Shown in pieces: positions 1 through 5,026 of a stretch of 5,026 bases of DNA. Within the stretch, counting starts at the first letter, position 1, and every line of letters starts with the position of its first letter. The stretch spans positions 1 to 5,026 of the forward strand of contig PXDE01000042.1 in NCBI GenBank assembly GCA_003566475.1. The letters run 5' to 3'. Below the pieces are notes generated by a model. The model saw nothing but the letters and a program-made list of their open reading frames with translations. It made no database searches and was not told the DNA's origin. Both the position numbers and the translations under genes were made by a program. This stretch comes from PVC group bacterium (GTDB lineage: Bacteria > Verrucomicrobiota > Kiritimatiellia > SS1-B-03-39 > PXDE01).

Positions 1-95
1 CCCCCGAGGAGACCCCATAGACCCCCGGACACAACCGACCCAGGTGCGTAAAAGTTCGTGTCCCCTAACTGCGTAAAAGTTGGTGTCCCTTGACA
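1..95. mobile_element. Putative end of an insertion sequence (IS21-like architecture), body outside the window
   Basis: Read inward from position 95 on the minus strand, the sequence begins TGTCAAGGGACACC and then shows two copies of a 20-bp repeat spaced 25 bp apart. A TG...CA terminus with several short subterminal direct repeats is the end structure known for IS21-family elements, and some other transposons also have repeated transposase-binding sites. That comparison is from family knowledge; no transposase is visible, because the element would extend left beyond base 1. Bases 1-44 are C-rich with no ORF. The exact outer boundary at 95 is inferred from the TG/CA rule only. It could instead be an unrelated dispersed repeat. 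Confidence 0.38.
45..89 (+). repeat. Two direct copies of a 20-bp repeat, 25-bp period
   Basis: Copy one is at 45-64 (TGCGTAAAAGTTCGTGTCCC) and copy two at 70-89. They differ at one base (C against G at the twelfth position), so 19 of 20 match. Five bases separate them. The second copy runs directly into TTGACA at 90-95. The spacing and near identity suggest paired protein-binding sites, such as transposase sites at an element end. Confidence 0.9.
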
Positions 96-366
96 GCGGA
101 GGTCGGCGGGCAGGGGCGTGGGAGCGGATGGTGGCCTCGGAATGCGGCTCGGGGCTGGGCAGAGGCGAAGAATAATCCCCTTGACCCGGGCCGCTCGGTT
201 CTCCATCGTCACCTCATTGTGAGCACGATGCCCCCAGCGCTCCCGGACAGGCGGTGGCGAAGCCGCCTCGCAAGGCCCCATCATGCGCATCCACCGAGCC
301 GGGTTGCTCGAATGCAAGCACTCACTCCTTCACCGCCTCAAAGCGGTCAAACGGAGGGCACCCCAA
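96..366. other. Leader region upstream of the membrane-protein gene pair, no gene seen
   Basis: No credible coding sequence is present. TTGACA (90-95) and TTGACC (181-186) match a sigma-70 -35 element, but neither has a recognisable -10 hexamer about 17 bp downstream. Two small inverted repeats are visible: GGCGG/CCGCC at 250-267, and ACCGC/GCGGT at 332-347 with a six-base loop, the latter ending six bases before the ribosome binding site. Neither is followed by a T tract. TCATGCGCATCCAC at 281-294 recurs with one mismatch at 2467-2480, suggesting part of a dispersed intergenic repeat. Confidence 0.6.
353..357 (+). promoter_or_regulatory. Ribosome binding site that decides the start at 367
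   Basis: GGAGG lies nine bases before the ATG at 367. The earlier in-frame ATG at 283 has no comparable purine-rich site and sits in repeat-like DNA, so the site fixes the start at 367. Confidence 0.75.
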
Positions 367-1005
367 ATGCCTCGCACATCTGGTAAGCAAGAAGGGACGA
401 AGAGAGATCCGGTCCGGCCTGCAGCGTTTTGTTCCGCCGTCGGAAGCATTGCCAGTGCGATATCGGCAGCCTTGCTTTTGCTTATTGCTTACAAGGCTAA
501 CGAGATAGCGCAAGACGCGGCAGATCAGGCAGAAAGAAGCAGCGAGATGCACAAGGACTTTATCCGGAGACTCAACAAGCCATGGCTATCTTCAGAGATT
601 GATTTCGACGAATCACGGTCGGCATTTGTCTTTCGGGCTCTGAATTCCGGCACAGGAATGGCCGTAGTAACAGGTTTTGAAGTCTTTGTTGACGGAGCTG
701 CAGTTCTGACCAGCGAAACGGGGAGTTGGACGAACGTCTACGACCTGCTTGGGATCGCCGAGGCAATCCGCCAAGACGGACTTGAGGAGCCAAAGGGAAT
801 GATCCTTCGTAAAGATTATGGCATCGCGGCCAACCGAAGTGTAGAGGTCTTGACCGTGGCCGGTTTTGGGGGTCTGCTCGAAATGGAACGTCAAGAAATC
901 CTGTCCGCGCTCTACCGGCTAAGAATCGAAATCGCATATGCCAGCTTGCTTGATACCGATGCATCTCCTCAACAACTGTCTATAGCAATGAGGCGGCCAC
1001 GATGA
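367..1005 (+). CDS. Single-pass membrane protein with predicted periplasmic domain, unknown function
   Basis: This encodes 212 residues and I cannot assign a named family. The N-terminus is basic (K7, K12, R13, R17) and precedes one hydrophobic segment at about residues 19-42, rich in Ala and Leu. By the positive-inside rule the rest should face the periplasm. Residues 43-70 are polar and look helical (a stalk with many Ala, Glu and Arg). From about 76 there is a mixed, beta-leaning domain containing NSGTGMA at 93-99 and ending near RLRIEIAYASLLDTD (184-198). An N-x-G-x-G-x-A stretch after a membrane anchor occurs in many uncharacterised bacterial proteins. The ATG at 367 is chosen over the one at 283 because of the GGAGG site nine bases upstream. 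The stop overlaps the next start (ATGA), so the two are probably translated together. GC is near 50%, well below the right half of the window. Function is unknown; a role in the cell envelope is inferred. Confidence 0.72.
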   Translation: MPRTSGKQEGTKRDPVRPAAFCSAVGSIASAISAALLLLIAYKANEIAQDAADQAERSSEMHKDFIRRLNKPWLSSEIDFDESRSAFVFRALNSGTGMAVVTGFEVFVDGAAVLTSETGSWTNVYDLLGIAEAIRQDGLEEPKGMILRKDYGIAANRSVEVLTVAGFGGLLEMERQEILSALYRLRIEIAYASLLDTDASPQQLSIAMRRPR

Positions 1006-2060
1006 AGAATGCTTGGTTCCTGAAGGCTTTCGGGTTGTTCTTTGGATGTGTCCACGCCCCTTTTCCGGTCCTCGGAGGCCTACAGGTCGACCCTGGCTTC
1101 CGTGGAAGAGGTAGCTCGCCAGCGCCGCAGGAGAATTCGGAAAAGCTCCCTGCAGGCATTGATCAGCCCGAAGAAGTCCAAAGGAACTGGCGAGAAGTCG
1201 ACAGTAGCAAGGTTGATTCGCGTCTTCGAATGCGCGTTGCAAGGGGAGTATATTCGGGAAGTACTTCACGCATTGGTCAGGAGAGCCTTAGCCTTGTAGT
1301 TTCTGAGCATGAGATTCCTCGAGATCAGTATCGTGAAGGGCTGTTGTCCGAGAGCATCTTCAGAGTGCATTTTCGATACAACAAGGTTGATTTTCCGCAG
1401 TGGGATGATCGCATTCTTAGTCACACCCGGTGGAGCGTTGGCTTCTCGACTCTTCGGTGGTCTAAGGAAGATGACGGGGCGTACCCTTTCTACACCGAAA
1501 TTGGGATGAATGTTGGAGAAATACAGCGCGAAGTGAGTTACTTTTTCGACTCAGATCCAGACACACTCCTTGTTGGCAAAAATGTGTGGGCCACTGGAGC
1601 CGTCTTTTGGCGACTCGGCAGCAGAGTCTCCGACAGGGTCTTTTCGCGTTCTGATGTTTGGCTGAGGCGTTCCATTGGCGTGGCCGACAGGTCGCTTGTG
1701 GACCCTGACGACTTTACTGAATACGGTGGAGGTTTCAATCTACGGTGGCGTGTGACGGAGTTTCCGGAAGCTGTATTAGAAGGCGGTTCGTCGCTTGCTA
1801 CTCGTCACAATGGGGATGCGGGTGTTGTTGTCTATGCAAAATTCGGGCTTGATCTTGATACCTTTTCCACAATGCTTACGGCGGAGAAGTCAGTTCACGG
1901 TGCATTTTCGGGGGCCGATGTGCGTCTTGGGTTCAGTGTCGAGAATCGGTTTCGTGTTGGATGGGCTATCGGCGTTGAGTACCAGCAGAACGACTTCATC
2001 GCCAATGAGAGACATACGAGGGAGCCTGCGATAGGTACCTACGTCCGCGTGGCTTGGTGA
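1002..2060 (+). CDS. Predicted outer-membrane beta-barrel protein, unknown family
   Basis: The 352-residue product starts with a short, Lys-containing hydrophobic stretch (about residues 1-25), consistent with a signal peptide. The most likely cleavage is near VHA at 17-19, although a Pro follows. A polar, proline-containing linker spans about 30-70. From about 74 to the end the sequence alternates polar and hydrophobic or aromatic residues in strand-length runs, for example at 117-130, 195-206, 243-251, 273-284, 304-313 and 315-327, separated by polar turns. I count roughly twelve possible strands. The last residues (YVRVAW) end in Trp, as in the C-terminal signal used by the BAM machinery to insert barrels. 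The ATG overlaps the upstream stop as ATGA, with GAGG eight bases before the start at 990-993. Together this suggests an inner-membrane/outer-membrane pair. No pore or enzyme motif is recognisable. Cys16 is not in a proper lipobox. A secreted beta-rich protein is the alternative. Confidence 0.7.
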   Translation: MKNAWFLKAFGLFFGCVHAPFPVLGGLQVDPGFRGRGSSPAPQENSEKLPAGIDQPEEVQRNWREVDSSKVDSRLRMRVARGVYSGSTSRIGQESLSLVVSEHEIPRDQYREGLLSESIFRVHFRYNKVDFPQWDDRILSHTRWSVGFSTLRWSKEDDGAYPFYTEIGMNVGEIQREVSYFFDSDPDTLLVGKNVWATGAVFWRLGSRVSDRVFSRSDVWLRRSIGVADRSLVDPDDFTEYGGGFNLRWRVTEFPEAVLEGGSSLATRHNGDAGVVVYAKFGLDLDTFSTMLTAEKSVHGAFSGADVRLGFSVENRFRVGWAIGVEYQQNDFIANERHTREPAIGTYVRVAW

Positions 2061-2301
2061 CACCGCATGGAGGGAGGTGGGATCAGACCTGTGCATGGTG
2101 CCAATCGGGGTGGCTTAGAATTCTGGAGTCCTGGAGTGGTTGGGGCCGGGCAAGGAAGACGAGATACAGGCAACTGCAGAGAAGGGGTCAGCAATGGAAT
2201 GCGAGAATCCGGGAGCGGGGGGAGGTCTGGCCGCGGGGATTCCGACGGCGGAGGGGAGGAAGAGGCGGGTGTTCAGGCGGGCCTTTTCCGGAGCGGGAGG
2301 G

Positions 2302-2340
2302 CGTCCAGGCCTTGGACGGATTCGTCCAGGGGTTGGACGG
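2302..2340. repeat. Tandem palindromes, two units with 21-bp period
   Basis: The units CGTCCAGGCCTTGGACGG (2302-2319) and CGTCCAGGGGTTGGACGG (2323-2340) differ only at two central bases. Each contains a perfect six-base inverted repeat, CGTCCA/TGGACG, around a five-base centre, so each could form a hairpin or bind a dimeric protein. The 21-bp period equals two helical turns and is also a multiple of three. No coding gene accompanies it. Confidence 0.9.
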
Positions 2341-2368
2341 GGTTGCCCGCACGGTGGCCGCCGGCGAG

Positions 2369-2386
2369 TTGTGCCTCTTGTGCCTC
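2369..2386. repeat. Tandem 9-bp units (TTGTGCCTC x2)
   Basis: Two exact copies of TTGTGCCTC stand head to tail, followed by a looser third unit (CTGCGTGCC). The unit length matches that of the repeat at 2604-2630, suggesting the same kind of short-unit intergenic expansion. Confidence 0.75.
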
Positions 2387-2496
2387 CTGCGTGCCCTCCA
2401 TAGCCGTGGCGAAGGAGGGTTGCCAATCCGGGGTTCCACGCGGGGCACGCGCGGATCAGGATCGGGTCATGCGCGTCCACGTCCTTGGCGGACGCG

Positions 2497-2581
2497 GCTA
2501 CGGGCTTCGCGGGGGGTCAGGTTCGGGTTCTCCTCTGTTCGCGGGCGGCTGAACGCTGGCGCGTCCAGCTACGGGCTTCGC
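2497..2581. repeat. Dispersed 14-bp direct repeat, two copies 71 bp apart
   Basis: GCTACGGGCTTCGC occurs exactly at 2497-2510 and again at 2568-2581. The bases on either side differ. Such copies in noncoding DNA suggest fragments of a genome-wide intergenic repeat family. Confidence 0.8.
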
Positions 2582-2603
2582 TCCGATCCTTTCCCCTCCC
2601 CTC

Positions 2604-2630
2604 TCTTTGTGGTCTCTGCGTTCTTTGTGG
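2604..2630. repeat. Three imperfect 9-bp tandem units
   Basis: The units are TCTTTGTGG, TCTCTGCGT and TCTTTGTGG; the outer two are identical. Reading frames across such arrays give peptides like LCGLCVLCG or QRTQRPQRE, which I regard as a mark of noncoding repeat rather than protein. Confidence 0.75.
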
Positions 2631-2653
2631 CAACCCCTCTTCCGCATTCGCGT

Positions 2654-2863
2654 TCATCCCCTCCCTCGGAGGGGTGTCCGAAGGGCGGGGTGGGTTGGGT
2701 GTGCATTCGTGGTTCCTCTCCCTGCTGAGCACGCCCGGTAGCTGGTGTCGAGAGCGGGGAGGAGGGTTTGGAGGGCGGCGAGGCGGCGGGCGGTGGCGGT
2801 GAAGGTGCGGACCTCCTCGCGGGTGAGGGCGCGGCCGAGGAGGGGTTTCTCGCGGGAGGTCAT
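2654..2863 (-). CDS. Small ORF translationally coupled to the restriction endonuclease gene, unknown function
   Basis: The ORF has 69 codons. Its ATG overlaps the endonuclease stop (ATGA at 2860-2863) and a strong GAGGAGG site (2871-2877) lies seven bases upstream, which is unusually good support for translation of such a small frame. Residues about 12-46 look like one or two amphipathic helices (ALTREEVRTFTATARRLAAL, then LLPALDTSYRAC). From about residue 50 the frame runs through the repeat element at 2658-2716, giving a Pro/Arg/Gly-rich tail (HPTHPALRTPLRGRG) that is probably not ancestral. It may be a small partner or regulator of the RM system, or the intact start of a longer gene cut by repeat insertion. 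I recognise no family. It has no HTH clear enough to call it a controller protein. Confidence 0.5.
   Translation of the reverse strand: MTSREKPLLGRALTREEVRTFTATARRLAALQTLLPALDTSYRACSAGRGTTNAHPTHPALRTPLRGRG
2658..2674. repeat. Perfect hairpin, 7-bp stem with 3-base loop
   Basis: CCCCTCC (2658-2664) pairs with GGAGGGG (2668-2674) around CTC. It lies immediately before the stop codon of the small minus-strand ORF and is followed on the plus strand by GTCCG and a GGGCGGGGTGGG run, which together look like one repeat element of about 60 bp (2658 to about 2716). No T tract follows on either strand, so a rho-independent terminator is not supported, though the hairpin could protect a transcript 3' end. 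Confidence 0.75.
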
Positions 2864-3825
2864 GGCGTGTCCTCCTCGTACGGGCCCAGGAACCGCTCGC
2901 CGTTGAAGTGGATGAGATGGGAAGGAGCCTCGGCCACCCAGACTTCGGTCTCCCAGGCGATCTCGGCGAGGTGGCGCGTCATGGCCTGCCGGGTGAGGAA
3001 GGCGGTGACGAACACCAGGCCCGCGTTGGCCTTGCCGAACAGGGCCTTCAGCTCGAGATGCCGCTTGATGCCGATCGGCCCGTGGCTGGTGACCGCCTCG
3101 ATCAGGACCAGCCAGTTGCGGTCGGACAGGTGCACCACGACGTCGGGCATCTTCCCGTGCTGGTCCGCATGGACGCCCATCGCTTCGAGGTACCCGGCAT
3201 GCACATGCCGGTGTTTGGCCCCCGTGTCGCCCACATAGACCACCACCCCGCCGGGCGTGAAACGAGGGCAGAAGTCCTCGATGACCCGCTTGACCAAGAC
3301 GTTCTGGCCGCCAGCGGTGAGGGAGAGGCCCGTTCCGTCCGGGAGGCGCACGGGGATCATGGGCATGGTCCGCTCGCGGGGCCGAAGCTTCCGGATGGCC
3401 GGATTCTGCTCCAGGTAGCGGGCGAGTTGGCCCGGCCAGGCGTTCGTGCCGTAGGTCTGGGCCAGGTTCAGGAGGTCGGGAGCCACCTGATATCGGGTGG
3501 CCGGGCTGTTGATGGGGCGGTCGGGCCGGTCGGGGTTGGCCAGGGCCATCCCGAGCTGGACGAACTGGTGGATGCTATGCCGACGAACCGTTTCCCGCGT
3601 GTTGGGGGCGTAGTCCTTCCCGAATCTCTCCTTGAAAATCCCCATCATCTCGGTGATCCCGAGCAGCGGGGCGCCGGCCCGGTTCCAGGGCTTGCGGGGA
3701 GAGAGGTCAAGTAGTGCGAGGAGGCAGAGCGCCGACCGCTCGTTCCGCTGGGCGGTGGGCACGCCGAGGGCGGCGAGCATGTCCAGAGCCTCCCGGACCC
3801 GTCGCCCGGGCGGGCGGCGCGGCAC
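2860..3825 (-). CDS. Type II restriction endonuclease, BsuBI/PstI family
   Basis: The enzyme should cut double-stranded DNA at CTGCAG, the target shared by PstI and BsuBI; target identity is inferred from the family. The 321 residues match the usual length (a little over 300). Residues about 10-110 form the N-terminal winged-helix part, with AQRNERSALCLLAL (25-38), YAPNTRETVRR (72-82) and NPDRPDRPINSP (97-108). The catalytic part follows: GGQNVL (172-177), YVGDTGAKH (197-205), KMPDVVV (225-231), LIEAVTSHGP (241-250), TAFLTR (274-279), EIAWETEVWVAE (288-299) and HLIHFNGERFLGP (303-315). D228 and E243 are probable metal ligands; the residue where a classic PD-(D/E)XK enzyme has Lys is Val245. 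The GTG start at 3825 is 17 bases after the methylase stop and has only a weak AGG. An ATG at 3780 (residue 16) has GGGAGG eight bases upstream, but starting there would remove part of the first helix (REALDMLAALG) that I recall as conserved. The frame is intact. Confidence 0.95.
   Translation of the reverse strand: MPRRPPGRRVREALDMLAALGVPTAQRNERSALCLLALLDLSPRKPWNRAGAPLLGITEMMGIFKERFGKDYAPNTRETVRRHSIHQFVQLGMALANPDRPDRPINSPATRYQVAPDLLNLAQTYGTNAWPGQLARYLEQNPAIRKLRPRERTMPMIPVRLPDGTGLSLTAGGQNVLVKRVIEDFCPRFTPGGVVVYVGDTGAKHRHVHAGYLEAMGVHADQHGKMPDVVVHLSDRNWLVLIEAVTSHGPIGIKRHLELKALFGKANAGLVFVTAFLTRQAMTRHLAEIAWETEVWVAEAPSHLIHFNGERFLGPYEEDTP
2871..2877 (-). promoter_or_regulatory. Strong ribosome binding site inside the endonuclease gene for the small ORF
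   Basis: The minus strand reads GAGGAGG seven bases before the ATG at 2863. It lies within the last codons of the restriction gene, encoding part of its YEEDTP tail, and supports coupled re-initiation. Confidence 0.65.
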
Positions 3826-3842
3826 GCGGGTTCGGCCTGCGG

Positions 3843-5026
3843 CTAGCCACGCACCACCACCGCGTCGAGCATGCGGTCGATCTCGTCGGCAGGGGGAAGA
3901 CGCGGGCCGACCCGGCGGCCAAGGGCGATCAGGGCGGCGCGGTCCGGGTAGGGCAGGGAGCGCAGGTCGGCGGCGTTGACCTGGGTATGGCCGCTAAACT
4001 GGCGGAAGTAGGAGTCCACCATTCCGGAGTTCAGGTAGGCGGCGAGCCCTCGGGCGAGGATCGGAGGCAGTCCGGAACCATCGGCATGGACATAGTTGAG
4101 ATGGTTCTCGAAGGCCACCGGGCCTCCGGGCATGGCGTCGGCGTCGTAAACGGCGGCCACGATTCGCCGCCGCTCCTCCTTGGAGGTGAATCGCTTGGTC
4201 AGCACGTAGATTCCGGACGGCACCAGCAGATCCCGGGCCTCCGGCAGGTCGGCCAGCGCCTCGGGCTTCCGGCCGCCCTCCAGCGGCCACTCGACCCGTC
4301 CCCCCCTCAGGTGGCAGGGGTGGATCAGTGGCACGGTGCCCGGCCCGGGGCGGGCCCGCAGGAGGTCTCGGGCCCGGAAGCCGACCACCCGCCCGGTCGA
4401 GACCTGAAGGCCGAGGTCGGCCAGGGAGGTTCCGAACGCGGACATGCGGGCCCGGACCGCGGCCTCCTCGGCGTCGGTGACGACATGGATCACGCGCCGG
4501 GGATCGTCCGGCCGAATGAGCTCGCGCATGGACACGGAGCGGCTGCGCAGGCCCTCCGTACCGGGTCCGGCCGACGCGGAGACCTCAACCGGCCCCTCCC
4601 GCGCGGACTCCCGGACGGCCCGGAACACGATATTCTCCTGGAGCACCTCGTCGTCGGCGAACGCCCGGTCGCGGGCATCGAAGACATGGATGCGGGAGAA
4701 CCGCATGAAGTCGAGGAAGGACCGCCGGAAAGGCTCGAAGTACGGGCCGTTGCAGAAACTCCGCGGGGTGATGGCCACCATTTCCCCTCCCGGCTTCAGC
4801 AGACGCCCGGCCAGGGCCAGAAAGCCGGGATAGAGGTTGGTGGCCTCGATACCCGCCCCGCGCAGGATCTGACGCTCGCGGGACTCTGTCCGGATCTTCC
4901 GGTAGGGCGGATTGAGGATCGCGCAGGTAAATCGCTCGGCCTCCCCTCCCCCGAACAGATCTCCGGTCAGGCCGCGCGCGGCGGCGTCGAGGAAATCGCG
5001 GGGTTCGATGCGGATGTGGACCTCGG
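3843..5026 (-). CDS. DNA adenine-N6 methyltransferase of the PstI/BsuBI RM system (5' end outside window)
   Basis: It should transfer a methyl group from S-adenosylmethionine to adenine in CTGCAG and so protect the host from the neighbouring nuclease. The frame is open from the window edge (first full codon 5022-5024) to TAG at 3843-3845, 393 residues. An internal ATG at 4781 is not the start, because the catalytic NPPY motif (AILNPPYRKI) lies upstream at 4902-4913. Further family features are LLKPGGEMVAITPRSFCNGPYF just after NPPY, RIHVFDARDRAF and VLQENIVF, a likely target-recognition stretch around VSTGRVVGFRARDLL, HLNYVHADGSG, and FSGHTQVNAADLRSLPYP near the C-terminus. M.PstI and M.BsuBI are about 500 residues, so roughly 100 residues, including the SAM-binding motif I, should lie beyond 5026. 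Gene order is methylase, then endonuclease 17 bases on, then the small ORF, all on one strand, so methylation capacity is probably made first. The neighbouring nuclease makes the CTGCAG assignment firmer than the methylase sequence alone. Confidence 0.93.
   Translation of the reverse strand, partial: EVHIRIEPRDFLDAAARGLTGDLFGGGEAERFTCAILNPPYRKIRTESRERQILRGAGIEATNLYPGFLALAGRLLKPGGEMVAITPRSFCNGPYFEPFRRSFLDFMRFSRIHVFDARDRAFADDEVLQENIVFRAVRESAREGPVEVSASAGPGTEGLRSRSVSMRELIRPDDPRRVIHVVTDAEEAAVRARMSAFGTSLADLGLQVSTGRVVGFRARDLLRARPGPGTVPLIHPCHLRGGRVEWPLEGGRKPEALADLPEARDLLVPSGIYVLTKRFTSKEERRRIVAAVYDADAMPGGPVAFENHLNYVHADGSGLPPILARGLAAYLNSGMVDSYFRQFSGHTQVNAADLRSLPYPDRAALIALGRRVGPRLPPADEIDRMLDAVVVRG

Larger units (their letters stand above)
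2061..2653. other. GC-rich intergenic region between convergent operons, repeat mosaic, no gene
   Basis: Several open frames exist on both strands, but their predicted products are Arg/Gly/Pro-rich, low in complexity and lack good ribosome binding sites, as expected of open frames in very GC-rich DNA. The region contains a tandem palindrome (2302-2340), 9-bp tandem units (2369-2386 and 2604-2630) and a 14-bp repeat in two copies (2497-2510, 2568-2581). No hairpin followed by a T tract was found, so I cannot place a terminator for either operon. A CTGCAG site lies at 2174-2179. Confidence 0.7.

Noticed and set aside
90..118. TTGACA as the -35 of a promoter for the membrane-protein pair
   Set aside because: The expected -10 region (about 113-118) is GC-rich with no TATAAT-like sequence.
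283..366. Upstream in-frame ATG at 283 as the start of the first gene, adding 28 residues
   Set aside because: No ribosome binding site precedes it, it lies in repeat-like DNA (281-294 recurs at 2467-2480), and the ATG at 367 has GGAGG at the right distance.
1002..1060. Lipoprotein signal (Cys16) in the beta-barrel protein
   Set aside because: The residues before the Cys (F-F-G) do not form a usual lipobox, and the C-terminal barrel signature fits an ordinary signal peptide better.
2061..2653. Rho-independent terminators or a CRISPR array in the repeat-rich gap
   Set aside because: No hairpin is followed by a T tract, and the repeats are too short and too few, without regular unique spacers.
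2054..2728. Long plus-strand frames (2054-2728, 2067-2552, 2485-2802) and minus-strand frames (2115-2480, 2188-2448, 2517-2732)
   Set aside because: The products are Arg/Gly/Pro/Ser-rich, low in complexity, overlap one another and cross repeat arrays. They look like open frames caused by high GC.
2654..2863. The small ORF as an RM controller (C) protein
   Set aside because: C proteins are HTH regulators of about 80 residues, usually encoded upstream of the nuclease gene. No clear HTH is seen, and the gene is downstream with a repeat-derived tail.
2908..3714. A 268-codon plus-strand frame opposite the restriction gene
   Set aside because: It is antisense to a firmly recognised BsuBI/PstI endonuclease and its composition is that of a GC-rich shadow frame.
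3843..4781. Taking the methyltransferase to be a complete 312-residue protein from the ATG at 4781
   Set aside because: The frame stays open to the window edge and the NPPY catalytic motif is encoded upstream at 4902-4913.

Overview
The window looks like a piece of a high-GC, Gram-negative bacterial chromosome. It holds an outer-membrane-type beta-barrel gene, GC-rich noncoding DNA full of short repeats, and a Type II restriction-modification (RM) locus. The mix of intergenic repeats (TCTTTGTGG-type tandem units, a CCCCTCC/GGAGGGG hairpin, GCTACGGGCTTCGC copies) reminds me of Verrucomicrobiota or Planctomycetota genomes. That is an impression, not a demonstrated placement.

Layout from left to right. 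Positions 1-95 carry two nearly identical 20-bp direct repeats and end in TTGACA; they look like the outer end of an insertion sequence whose body lies left of the window. Positions 96-366 are leader DNA without a convincing promoter. Positions 367-1005 and 1002-2060 (+ strand) are two genes that share an ATGA overlap. The first encodes a 212-aa protein with one N-terminal membrane anchor and a probable periplasmic domain. The second encodes a 352-aa predicted outer-membrane beta-barrel ending in Trp. Neither resembles a named family that I recognise. Both are clearly less GC-rich than the right half (a sampled 60-base line gives 30/60 GC at 481-540 against 43/60 at 3421-3480), which fits acquisition by transfer. 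Positions 2061-2653 have no credible gene but hold tandem palindromes, 9-bp tandem units and dispersed repeats.

From 5026 down to 2654, on the minus strand, lies an RM operon. It starts with a DNA adenine methyltransferase of the M.PstI/M.BsuBI type, cut by the window edge but with its NPPY catalytic motif visible at 4902-4913. Next comes an intact BsuBI/PstI-family restriction endonuclease (predicted target CTGCAG). Last is a small ORF of 69 codons that overlaps the endonuclease stop by ATGA and has a strong ribosome binding site; its last 20 or so codons run into an intergenic repeat. Methylase and nuclease would work as a pair: the methylase protects host CTGCAG sites and the nuclease cuts unmodified invading DNA. 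The two operons converge on the repeat-rich gap.

The best candidates for something undescribed are the coupled small ORF behind the restriction gene and the inner-membrane/outer-membrane gene pair.
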